A DNA stretch of 17,231 bases from Thermoleophilia bacterium (GTDB lineage Bacteria; Actinomycetota; Thermoleophilia; Gaiellales; Gaiellaceae): assembly GCA_013362295.1 (NCBI GenBank), contig JABFWJ010000436.1, positions 1 to 17,231 on the forward strand. Reading direction: 5' to 3'. Position 1 is the first letter of the stretch, and every line of letters starts with the position of its first letter. Shown one piece after another: positions 1 to 6,593 of the stretch. Under the pieces are notes generated by a model. The model saw only the letters and a list, made by a program, of their open reading frames with translations. It made no database searches and was not told where the DNA came from. The translations under genes and the position numbers were made by a program.

Positions 1-100
1 CCTGCTCCCGGCCGCGCGCGCTCAGCGGCGCGTCGCCACCGACGATCCCGCCGGCGGTCGTCGCGGTCTCGCCGTGCCGCGCGAGCACGACATCATCCAT
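1..100 (-). CDS. Histidine phosphatase (phosphoglycerate-mutase-like) family protein, N-terminal part only
   Basis: Only the first 33 residues lie in the window; the gene continues past the left edge. The protein begins MDDVVLARHGET, and the RHGET motif holds the phospho-accepting His of the histidine phosphatase superfamily. The further spacing, GGDAPLSARGREQ, matches the usual G-x-D-x-PLT-x-x-G-x-x-Q of phosphoglycerate-mutase-like phosphatases. ATG at 100 is taken as the start; an in-frame GTG at 106 is an alternative, directly after the stop of the DUF6282 gene (110-112). It is the last visible member of the leftward operon. Substrate cannot be told from this fragment: the family includes sugar, nucleotide and cofactor phosphatases as well as mutases. 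Confidence 0.75.
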   Translation of the reverse strand, partial: MDDVVLARHGETATTAGGIVGGDAPLSARGREQ

Positions 101-109
101 CCACACCCG

Positions 110-1012
110 TCATCCATTGACACCGAGCAGCCGTGCGGGGTTGTCGGCGACGATCGTCCGCACCTCGCGCTCGGTCATCCCGGCCTCGAGGAGGCGGGAG
201 CAGATCTTCCGGAACGAGTCGGCCGGAAACGGGTTGCCGGCCTGCCCGAGGTCGGAGCCGAGCGACGAGCGCTCGGGGCCGACCCAGCGGATCCAGTCGA
301 CCAGCGTGTCGATCTGCCAGTTGTGGAACGACGACTCCTCGTCGTACATGCAGAGCGAGTGCTCGATCGTCGCACCGAGCTCGGCCAGCCGCCTTACCTC
401 GTCCTTCGTGGCCTCGATCACGAAGTTCGGATGGTTGACGATCATCCGCCGAACGCCGTGCTCCTTCGCAGCCGCGAAGACGGCGATGATCGACGGTGCC
501 GGCATGTGGCCGGACGCGAGCACGGCGTCGGCGTCGGCGATCATCTTCAGGATCGCGTGCACCTCGGGCCGCAGCTTCCCGTCACCGCTCGCGAAGACGT
601 CGATCGGCTCCTCCGGAATCAGGTCGACCGCGAGTTGCGGAAACTTCAGCTGCGGATGCTCGCGGTGGTGCTCGATGTGCTTCGGCGACGCGATCGTCGG
701 GAACCAGACGATCTTCCCGCCCATCGCGAGACAAAGGTTGACGGCGTGCGGGTTGAGCCCTCCGACCTGCGTGTTCAGCGCGATGCCGCCGAAGACGTCG
801 ATGCCCGACGCGGCGATGCCGTGCTCGCGCAGCGCGGCGACGTCCATCGCGGTGTCGTGGTGGTGCGACTTGACGACGATCGCGCGCATGCCCGCGTCGG
901 CGGCGCGCTGCGCCGCCTCGGCCGCGTCCATCCGGCGCGGGAACGGCGACGGATAGGGATGCACGTGCAGGTCGACCGCGCCGTCGAGCAGGCGCTCGAC
1001 CACATCGGTCAT
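110..1012 (-). CDS. DUF6282-type metal-dependent hydrolase (amidohydrolase-like)
   Basis: 300 residues. The pattern resembles the uncharacterised DUF6282 group of amidohydrolase/PHP-like barrels. Visible are a metal-type HxH on the first strand (DLHVHPYPS, His16 and His18), VVKSHHH (Lys48, His50-52), ALNTQVGGLNPHAV, KIVWFPT, SGHMP (His169), VNHPNF (His194) and GSDLG (Asp254), which together look like a mononuclear or binuclear metal site. The start ATG overlaps the stop of the LigB-like gene (ATGA, 1009-1012), so the two are translationally coupled. In the known protocatechuate 4,5-cleavage pathway, amidohydrolase-type enzymes (LigI, LigJ) process the ring-fission product. By position this protein could do the analogous hydrolysis or hydration; that role is inference. 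I know of no biochemical function for DUF6282. Confidence 0.8.
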   Translation of the reverse strand: MTDVVERLLDGAVDLHVHPYPSPFPRRMDAAEAAQRAADAGMRAIVVKSHHHDTAMDVAALREHGIAASGIDVFGGIALNTQVGGLNPHAVNLCLAMGGKIVWFPTIASPKHIEHHREHPQLKFPQLAVDLIPEEPIDVFASGDGKLRPEVHAILKMIADADAVLASGHMPAPSIIAVFAAAKEHGVRRMIVNHPNFVIEATKDEVRRLAELGATIEHSLCMYDEESSFHNWQIDTLVDWIRWVGPERSSLGSDLGQAGNPFPADSFRKICSRLLEAGMTEREVRTIVADNPARLLGVNG

Positions 1013-1860
1013 GCCGCCACCTCGAACGTCTGCAGGCCGTAGCCCATGATGCGATGGGCGTAGTAGGCCTGCACGAGGGGGCGTGCGTCGCGCGGCAGCG
1101 CGCCGCGCATCGCCAGCCAGTTGACGACCTCGACCGACTCGGTGCCGCCGAGCTTGATCAGCTCCTCGTACGTGTACCTCGTCAGGGACTCGGGGTCCTC
1201 GGCGAGCAGCCGCATGAACTCCTGGTCCCACTCCGGTGTCACGCGGCCGAACTTCGGGCCGGTCAGCTGATGGGACAGGCCGCCCGTGCCGACGACGACG
1301 ACGCGGAGATCCTCCTCGTAGGAGAGGATCGCGCGCCGCAGCGCCTGCCCGAGCTTCCAGCACCGGAGCGGCGACGGCAGCGGGTGCAGGATCACGTTGA
1401 CGGCGAGCGGGACGATCGGGATCTTCCAGCCGCCCTCGCCTTCGCTGAAGTCGACCATCGGCAGCGGCGAGATGACGCCGTGGTCGACCTCGAGCTCCTG
1501 GCAGATCGTGATGTCGAACTCGTCCGCGACGAGCGAGCGCGCGACGTGCCAGCCGAGCTTCGCGTCGCCCGGCAGTGGTGGGAACGGCCGTGCGCCGAAG
1601 CCCTCGTCCGCGACGGGATACTCGGCGGCGACGCCGAGCGCGAAGGTCGGGTACGCGTCGAGGTAGAACTGGTCCATGTGGTCGTTGTAGATCACGACCA
1701 GCCGATCGGGCCTGAGCTCCTCGAGCCACGTCGCGACGTCCTTGAACGGACCGAAGAGCGGCTGCCACTCTTCGGACTCGCGGACCTCTTCGCCCGCGTC
1801 GTAGATGTGCTCCATCGAGGGCGCGTGACTCGCGCCGATCCCTCCGACGACCCTAGCCAT
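1009..1860 (-). CDS. Extradiol ring-cleavage dioxygenase, LigB-like catalytic (beta) subunit
   Basis: 283 residues, close to the length of protocatechuate 4,5-dioxygenase beta subunit LigB, with similarity along the whole length: start MARVVGGIGASH, IYNDHMDQF, PTFALG, ADEGFGARP, DEFDIT, VDHG, VVGTGGLSHQL, WLAMRGALP. The expected Fe(II) ligands are present as His12, His61 and Glu244, and the catalytic His of the GGxSHQ motif is His197. LigB-family enzymes insert O2 next to a catechol-type diol using non-haem iron. The start ATG has GGAGGAG just upstream and overlaps the last 8 bases of the LigA-like gene, so the two subunits are made together. Substrate is uncertain: protocatechuate, gallate, 3-O-methylgallate and related catechols are all used by family members. 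Confidence 0.93.
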   Translation of the reverse strand: MARVVGGIGASHAPSMEHIYDAGEEVRESEEWQPLFGPFKDVATWLEELRPDRLVVIYNDHMDQFYLDAYPTFALGVAAEYPVADEGFGARPFPPLPGDAKLGWHVARSLVADEFDITICQELEVDHGVISPLPMVDFSEGEGGWKIPIVPLAVNVILHPLPSPLRCWKLGQALRRAILSYEEDLRVVVVGTGGLSHQLTGPKFGRVTPEWDQEFMRLLAEDPESLTRYTYEELIKLGGTESVEVVNWLAMRGALPRDARPLVQAYYAHRIMGYGLQTFEVAA

Positions 1861-2221
1861 TGGCTCCTCCGCTCTCGCGCATCTGCTTGCCGATCTCGGG
1901 CAGCGGCGTGTTCGTCACGCCCGAGAGCTTGACCATCACGTAGATCGACATGCCGTTGCGCCACAGCCCGATCCAGTCGCGCTTGCGCATCAGCTCCTCC
2001 TCGGCGTCCGTCAAACCGAACTGCGCCATCCACGCCGCCTCGTCGCGATGGAACAGCTCGCGCTGATGTTCGTCCTTCAGCGAGTACGCCGCCTTGTTCA
2101 GCCGCCGGCCGCGCGTCGCCGTCGCCTCGTCGAACAGGTCGAGGTCCTCCGGCAGGTCGCTCGGCTGGACCGCGCGCAGGCGGTCGAGGTAGTCCTGTGT
2201 CAGCTCGTCTCTAAGCTCCAT
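1853..2221 (-). CDS. LigA-like alpha subunit of extradiol dioxygenase
   Basis: 122 residues. It carries the small helical LigA domain that covers the active site of the LigB subunit: SRG-like TRGRRLNKAAYSL (about 36-48), FHRDEAAWMAQFGLT (about 57-71), KRDWIGLWRNG (80-90) and a C-terminal VMVKLSG. These match the NLNQFAMSL, ADESAYL-LT and ARDY-GGN-YFLSKL segments of LigA. It starts five bases after the stop of the P450 gene and overlaps ligB-like by 8 bases. GGAAGTGAG before the ATG can serve as ribosome binding site. A longer in-frame reading upstream runs antisense-like through the P450 gene and is rejected. The N-terminal 30 acidic residues are extra compared with the core domain. Confidence 0.88.
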   Translation of the reverse strand: MELRDELTQDYLDRLRAVQPSDLPEDLDLFDEATATRGRRLNKAAYSLKDEHQRELFHRDEAAWMAQFGLTDAEEELMRKRDWIGLWRNGMSIYVMVKLSGVTNTPLPEIGKQMRESGGANG

Positions 2222-2226
2222 TGCTC

Positions 2227-3399
2227 TCACTTCCAAAGCACGTCGAGGTGGTGGGGGGAACGAAACTCCCAGCCCGAGATCTCGATCGGCCGCGCCGGGT
2301 CGAGTCGCAGGTTCGGGAGGCGGTCGAGCAGGACACGCCATGCGGTGCGCGTCTCGTAGCGCGCGAGCCGTGCGCCGATGCAGAGGTGCGGGCCCGTCGC
2401 AAACGCGAGGTGGCCGCCCTCGCGGCGATGGATGTCGTAGCGGTCCGGGTCCTGCCAGTTCCGCTCGTCGCGGTTCGCGGACGCGAGGACCGCGGCGACG
2501 AGCGAGCCCTGCTCGAGCTGCACGCCGCCGAGCTCGGTCGCGCGCGTCGTCTGTCGCGTCGAGGTGCCGACGGGCGAGTGCCAGCGGGCAGCCTCCTCGA
2601 TCGCGGGGTCGACGAGCGTCGGGTCGGCGCGAACCTCCTCGAACTGCTCCGGGTGCGACAGGATCGCCCACAGCGAGAGCCCGATCAGGTCGGTCGTCGC
2701 CTGGAGCCCGCCGACGATCATCACCTTGAGGTTGGACTGGATCTCGGCGCGCGTCAGCCGCTGGCCGTCGACCTGGGTGTTGACCATCGAGGAGAGCAGC
2801 GTGTCGTCCGGCTCGTGTTCGAGCTGCGCGATCACGGGCGCGAGCGTCTCGTCGACCTCTGCGCTCGCCGCGTCGGCGACCGCCTGCTTCTCGGGATCGC
2901 CCTCGAAGTTGGCGGCGCCGGTCGCGAGCTCCACGAACCAGCGCCGGAGGGTGTCCTCCTCCACGAACGACAGCCCGAGTGCCTGCTTCAGGACGCGGGC
3001 GGAGAGCGGCTCGGCGAACTCCGAGACGAGGTCGGCACTGCCGCGATCGACGAACGAGTCGACGAGCTCGTTCGCGATCGGCGCGACGACCTTGTCGGGA
3101 TAGTCGCCGATCGCGCCGACGCGGAACCAGGGATAGATGATCTTGCGGATCCGGTCGTGGTACGCGCCCTCGGAGCCGAGCAGGTTCTTGCCGAAGGTCC
3201 GGTTGAGCGTCGACGGCTCCGTCTCTCCGGTGAAGAGGTCGGGTGCCTTGTCGACGTACTGGACGTCGTCCCAGCGCGTGACGAGCCAGAGACCGACGGA
3301 CTCGACGAAGCAGACCGGCTGCTCGGCGCGCAGCTGGGCGTAGATCGGGTACGGATCCGACTCGAGCTGCGCGACGCTGATCTCAGAGCCGACGCTCAA
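2227..3399 (-). CDS. Cytochrome P450
   Basis: 390 residues from a TTG start. Seen are the haem-binding loop FATGPHLCIGARLAR with Cys340 as iron ligand, the ExxR pair Glu269-Arg272, and a soluble bacterial layout with no membrane anchor. TTG at 3399 is chosen because AGGAGG lies 6 bases upstream, and the longer in-frame start would put a low-complexity tail inside the neighbouring gene. The start overlaps the end of the DHODH-like gene by 17 bases. In the I helix, where P450cam has Asp251-Thr252, this protein aligns Gln233-Ala234 (VGGLQATT), so the usual acid-alcohol pair for O2 activation is missing; Thr235 is next. No ferredoxin or ferredoxin reductase is encoded nearby. Placed before an extradiol dioxygenase, it may hydroxylate or O-demethylate an aromatic ring to a diol (inference). 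Confidence 0.93.
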   Translation of the reverse strand: MSVGSEISVAQLESDPYPIYAQLRAEQPVCFVESVGLWLVTRWDDVQYVDKAPDLFTGETEPSTLNRTFGKNLLGSEGAYHDRIRKIIYPWFRVGAIGDYPDKVVAPIANELVDSFVDRGSADLVSEFAEPLSARVLKQALGLSFVEEDTLRRWFVELATGAANFEGDPEKQAVADAASAEVDETLAPVIAQLEHEPDDTLLSSMVNTQVDGQRLTRAEIQSNLKVMIVGGLQATTDLIGLSLWAILSHPEQFEEVRADPTLVDPAIEEAARWHSPVGTSTRQTTRATELGGVQLEQGSLVAAVLASANRDERNWQDPDRYDIHRREGGHLAFATGPHLCIGARLARYETRTAWRVLLDRLPNLRLDPARPIEISGWEFRSPHHLDVLWK

Positions 3400-4369
3400 T
3401 CGCCACCTCCTCGTAGGTCTGAACATGACGTGCGGCCTCGCCGACGAGCTCGCGCGCGGCGACGCCGTGATCTGCGCAGTAGCCCGCGAGCTCGCCGAGC
3501 GCGCGTGCGAGAACGGCGGGACCATTGGTGATCACGGCGCTCGTCATCGCGACCGCGCTCGCTCCGGCGAGCAGGAACCGCGCGACGTCGTAGCCGTCGC
3601 GGGCACCGTTCGTGCCGACGATCGACGCCTCGGGTTGCGCGAGGTGCGCCTTCGCGACCTCGCGCAGCGAGAGCGGAAGCGCCCACGCGCCGCCGATCGC
3701 GGCGAACGTGCCGAGCAGCGGCCGCCGCGTCTCCAGGTCGGGCACGAACGCCATCGCCCGCGTCGCCAGGCAGACGGCGTCGGCTCCGGCGGCGAGCGTG
3801 TCCGCGACGGAGTCGCCGGCGCGGAGCTTCACGCTGAGCGGGATCGAGACCGCCGCACGAACGCGCGCAACGAGGTCGACGCCGGTGCGCAATGCGCCCG
3901 CCGAGGCCTCCTCGGCATGCGGCGCGCCGACGTTCAGCTCGAGCCACCGCACGCCCGCCGCCTCGAACGCCCGCGCATGGCGCGCCGCCTCTTCGAGGTC
4001 GGCGACGATGAGGCTCGGGACGACGTACGCGTCCCGCGTCGCGGCGTCCCGGTCGAGGCGGGCGATCGTGTCGATCCACTCGTCGAGCTCGACGTCGAGG
4101 AGGCCCGAACGGCAGAAGAGCGAGTCGGTGCGTCCCGCCGGCCCGAGCGGGCGCGGCTGGAGGTGCTCGTCGAGGACGACGTATTCGGCCGCGCGCAGCT
4201 GTGCCCGCGCGGCGGCCGACTCGTTGACGGATTTCGCGACGACCGCGGCGGCGCCCGCGTCCAGGCACGCGCGGATGCCGGCCTCGGTCGCCGTCGCCTC
4301 GCCGGAGCCTGCGACGACCGGGTTCTTCAGCTCGAGGCCCGCCACGCGGACCGCCAGGTCAACGGACAC
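3383..4369 (-). CDS. Dihydroorotate dehydrogenase-like FMN TIM-barrel protein
   Basis: 328 residues from a GTG start that overlaps the stop of the aldolase gene (GTGTCCGTTGA). Class I DHODH-type features: an N-terminal AGLELKNPVVAGSGEAT, AKSV (Lys46, FMN region), LELNVGAP (143-150), PLSVKL (Lys181) and a C-terminal GTNGARDGYDVARFLLAGASAVAMTSA that resembles the FMN phosphate site. The signature LNLSCPN of true DHODHs is here LNVGAPH: the first Asn is kept (Asn146) but the Cys base is Ala149 and the second Asn is His151. It is therefore unlikely to oxidise dihydroorotate. In this operon it may reduce or oxidise a C=C bond in a pathway intermediate (inference). No iron-sulfur or electron-transfer partner gene is adjacent. 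Confidence 0.8.
   Translation of the reverse strand: MSVDLAVRVAGLELKNPVVAGSGEATATEAGIRACLDAGAAAVVAKSVNESAAARAQLRAAEYVVLDEHLQPRPLGPAGRTDSLFCRSGLLDVELDEWIDTIARLDRDAATRDAYVVPSLIVADLEEAARHARAFEAAGVRWLELNVGAPHAEEASAGALRTGVDLVARVRAAVSIPLSVKLRAGDSVADTLAAGADAVCLATRAMAFVPDLETRRPLLGTFAAIGGAWALPLSLREVAKAHLAQPEASIVGTNGARDGYDVARFLLAGASAVAMTSAVITNGPAVLARALGELAGYCADHGVAARELVGEAARHVQTYEEVAIERRL
3406..3411 (-). promoter_or_regulatory. Strong Shine-Dalgarno deciding the P450 TTG start
   Basis: On the minus strand, AGGAGG is followed by six bases and TTG at 3399. It lies inside the 3' end of the DHODH-like gene and gives the P450 its own ribosome entry. Confidence 0.8.
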
Positions 4370-5063
4370 CGGCGACCGCCTCGCGCAGGAGCGCGACGTC
4401 GGAGGAGACGACCGAGTACACGAAGCGCTCGTCCGCGCCGAAGCCGCCGAGAGCGACCTCGGCGTCGGCGGCCGCAGCGGCGATCTCGTCCGCGCGGGCG
4501 CGCGCCGCCTGCTCGTCGAGGTTGCAGTCGACGAGCAGATCGGTGAGCCCCAGGAACACGACATCGGCGCCGGCGGAGCAGATGTCTGTGAGCGCATCGT
4601 CGGTGTCGCGTGTCTCGAGCTGGATCACGAGCAGGGGTGGTTCTGCCCCGGTGAGGTAGCGGTGAAGCGGCGTCGCGCCGTACCCGGCGCCGGGGTGGGC
4701 GAGGCTGATCGAGCGCGTGCCGTCCGGTGCGTAGCGCGCCGCATCGCGCAGCGCACGCACGTCGGCGGCGCGGCGCACCGACGACAGCTGAATGCCGGCC
4801 GCGCCCGACTCGAGGAGCCGGTTGACGGCACCGCGGTCGACCTCCGGTATCCGCACGACGGCGGGGAAGCCGAGGGCCGCCGCGTGCCGGACGAGCCGCA
4901 GCACGTCCGACTCGCCGAGCTGGGAGTGCTCGTGATCGACGACGCAGAAATCGAGCGTCGCCGCGCAGATGTCGACCGACTCGAGCGCCGCCAGCTTGAC
5001 GAATGTCCCGACTGCGCGGCCGCCGGCAAGCCGCCCGCGCAGGCTTGACAGCTCTCGCGCCAT
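4359..5063 (-). CDS. HpcH/HpaI-family class II aldolase
   Basis: 234 residues, near the family norm of about 250. Metal and catalytic positions of HpaI are retained: DHEH (His46, for HpaI His45), VVRIPE (Arg71, for Arg70), QLET (Glu150, for Glu149) and GLTD (Asp175). Family members split 2-keto-3-hydroxy acids to pyruvate plus an aldehyde, or act on acyl-CoA esters. After an extradiol dioxygenase and a hydrolase, pyruvate release from the opened ring is the natural role, where known pathways use HpaI or the unrelated LigK. ATG 5063 is preferred: a promoter-like TTGCGG-N17-GATAAC ends 7 bases before it, so the mRNA may be leaderless; no ribosome binding site is seen. It is first in the leftward operon. 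A longer reading to 5153 would cross the divergent gene's start and is unlikely. Confidence 0.83.
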   Translation of the reverse strand: MARELSSLRGRLAGGRAVGTFVKLAALESVDICAATLDFCVVDHEHSQLGESDVLRLVRHAAALGFPAVVRIPEVDRGAVNRLLESGAAGIQLSSVRRAADVRALRDAARYAPDGTRSISLAHPGAGYGATPLHRYLTGAEPPLLVIQLETRDTDDALTDICSAGADVVFLGLTDLLVDCNLDEQAARARADEIAAAAADAEVALGGFGADERFVYSVVSSDVALLREAVAGVR

Positions 5064-5082
5064 GTGGGACGTTATCTCACAT
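5062..5082. promoter_or_regulatory. Imperfect 21-bp palindrome, candidate operator between divergent operons
   Basis: The arms are ATGTGnGA and TCnCACAT around a 5-base centre, so 7 of 8 arm positions pair. It covers the -10 and the predicted start point of the leftward promoter and lies about 50 bases before the start of the rightward permease operon, which encodes an IclR regulator. A repressor or dual regulator bound here could control both operons. The assignment to that IclR protein is inference. Confidence 0.5.
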
Positions 5083-5099
5083 CGTGAGCAGGGCCGCAA
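5071..5099 (-). promoter_or_regulatory. Probable leaderless promoter of the leftward aromatic operon
   Basis: On the minus strand, -35-like TTGCGG (5099-5094), a 17-base spacer and -10-like GATAAC (5076-5071). The aldolase ATG begins 7 bases after the -10, which places transcription start at or next to the start codon. The overlapping TAACGT also fits a TAnnnT -10. Predicted by eye only. Confidence 0.5.
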
Positions 5100-5124
5100 G
5101 CCCTTGCTGCCCGTCATCGGCCCC

Positions 5125-5130
5125 AGGAGG
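5125..5130 (+). promoter_or_regulatory. Strong Shine-Dalgarno deciding a TTG start
   Basis: AGGAGG lies five bases before TTG 5136 and supports this unusual start for the permease; no ATG or GTG in the same frame is as well placed. Confidence 0.8.
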
Positions 5131-5135
5131 ACAGA

Positions 5136-6593
5136 TTGGAAGCTTCCGGACACGAGGGAGGACGCGGTCTCCGCCGCAACGCGGTCGGCCTCCCCGGCCT
5201 GATCGCGCAGTCACTCGGCGTCACGGCGCCGGAGATCTCGGCCGTCGTCATCGCGGCGGTCGCGGCCACGCGCGTGGGCGGCTACACGCCCGCGGCGTTC
5301 TGGGTCGCCGGCATCGGCGCGATCGGCCTCGCGCTCATCTACGGGCGGTTCGCCCGCTACGTGCCGAACGCTGGCGGCACGTATGCGATCGTCCGCGCGG
5401 GCCTCGGCCGGGACGTCGGCTTCTTCGCCGGCTGGACGCTGCTGGCCGTCGGGATCATCTTCGTCCCCGGCCTCTTGATCTCCGCGGCGTTCCTGCTTCA
5501 GAACTTCTTCGGCCTCGTCGCCCCGCATCACGCCTTCTTCTCGCACGCGTGGTGGGGCTGGGCGCTGCTCCTCGCCGCCGCGGCGTTCGTCATCTCGTGG
5601 CTCGGTATCCAGATCTCGGCGCGCATCCTGCTCGCGCTCACCGCGCTCGGCGTGACGATGCTCCTGATCCTCGACGTGATCATCCTCGCCAAGGGCGGAG
5701 CGAACGGCTGGGCCTGGAGTTCGCTGGTCCCGTGGAACAACCACGGCACCTTCGGCTTCGGGTTCTTCGCACTCGGCGTCGGGATCGCGATGACCGGCTT
5801 CTCGGGGTTCGAGACGGCGGTCTTCCTCGCGGAGGAGGCGCACACGCCCCGGAAAGAGGTGCCGAAGGCGGTGCTCGGGGCGATCGCACTCGCCCTCGTC
5901 TTCTACATCGTCACCACGTTCTCGATCGTCACCGGCTACGGGCTGCAGGACGCGGCCAAGCACTGGCCGTCCGATTCCGGCGGCGCGGTCGTCGGGCTCT
6001 CGGCGCAGTACGCCGCGCTCTGGTTCGGGAAGATCCTGCTCCTGCTGCTCGCGGTCTCGGCCTTCGCGTCCGCGCTCGGCACCGCGAACTTCACCACGCG
6101 GACCGCGTTCGCGTGGGGCCACGACGGCTACCTGCCGCGCGCATTCGGCCGCACGCACCCGCGCTTCAAGAGCCCGCACGTCGCGATCGCGGTGCTGTCC
6201 GTGATCACGCTCGCGGTGTTCCTCGGCGGTCTCGTGTGGCAGGGACGAACGATCAACGACGCCGTCACCTTCTTCAGCTGGCTGCTGCAGGTCGGAGCGA
6301 CCGGGATCCTGCCCGTCTATGCACTCGTCGGTATCGCCGGCTTCGTGCATGCGCGGAAGTTCGAGGGAACGGTCCTCGACTGGCTGATCGCGCCGGTGCT
6401 CGCGGTGGTCGTCGTCGGCGTCGCCGAGATCACCAACTTCTACGGCCAGACCGGCATCTACAAGTGGGCGCCCTACGTGATGCTCGGTTGGATGGTGCTC
6501 GGGATCCTGATCCGCGCCGCGACGCGCGCACGCGTGGAACCGGTGGAGCGCCAGGCCGAGACGGTGCAGCCGGAGCTCGCGGCCGGCACATGA
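5136..6593 (+). CDS. APC-family amino acid permease
   Basis: 485 residues, mostly hydrophobic, with about 12-13 membrane segments. The N-terminal NAVGLPGLIAQSLGVTAPE, the segment FARYVPNAGGTYAIVRAGLG, and the loop GFSGFETAVFLAEEAHTPRKEVPKA (about 220-250) are typical of amino-acid/polyamine/organocation permeases. The start is TTG at 5136, supported by a perfect AGGAGG at 5125-5130 five bases upstream. It is the first gene of the rightward operon, and its stop overlaps the aldehyde dehydrogenase start (ATGA). With a decarboxylase, an aminotransferase and an aldehyde dehydrogenase downstream, the likely cargo is the amino acid or amine degraded by this operon; the exact substrate cannot be read from sequence. 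Confidence 0.9.
   Translation: MEASGHEGGRGLRRNAVGLPGLIAQSLGVTAPEISAVVIAAVAATRVGGYTPAAFWVAGIGAIGLALIYGRFARYVPNAGGTYAIVRAGLGRDVGFFAGWTLLAVGIIFVPGLLISAAFLLQNFFGLVAPHHAFFSHAWWGWALLLAAAAFVISWLGIQISARILLALTALGVTMLLILDVIILAKGGANGWAWSSLVPWNNHGTFGFGFFALGVGIAMTGFSGFETAVFLAEEAHTPRKEVPKAVLGAIALALVFYIVTTFSIVTGYGLQDAAKHWPSDSGGAVVGLSAQYAALWFGKILLLLLAVSAFASALGTANFTTRTAFAWGHDGYLPRAFGRTHPRFKSPHVAIAVLSVITLAVFLGGLVWQGRTINDAVTFFSWLLQVGATGILPVYALVGIAGFVHARKFEGTVLDWLIAPVLAVVVVGVAEITNFYGQTGIYKWAPYVMLGWMVLGILIRAATRARVEPVERQAETVQPELAAGT

Noticed and set aside
74..1042. Long plus-strand open frames opposite the leftward operon
   Set aside because: They are Arg/Asp/Val-rich shadows of real genes, a common effect in high-GC DNA, with no recognisable domain.
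2222..2671. N-terminal extension of the LigA-like protein
   Set aside because: The extension is Arg/Ala/Pro-rich, lies wholly within the P450 gene on the same strand in another frame, and the LigA domain begins after the ATG at 2221.
3400..3525. Longer P450 start at 3525
   Set aside because: It adds a Ser/Arg/Ala-rich stretch inside the DHODH-like gene; the TTG at 3399 has an ideal AGGAGG and fits normal P450 length.
5045..5050. TTGACA as -35 of a promoter for the permease operon
   Set aside because: The hexamer is perfect, but at 17-19 bases downstream there is no acceptable -10 (GACGTT, ACGTTA, CGTTAT); it also lies within the aldolase coding region.
4359..5153. Aldolase start at 5153
   Set aside because: It would overlap the divergent permease start and its ribosome binding site and add a non-family leader; ATG 5063 has a well placed promoter.
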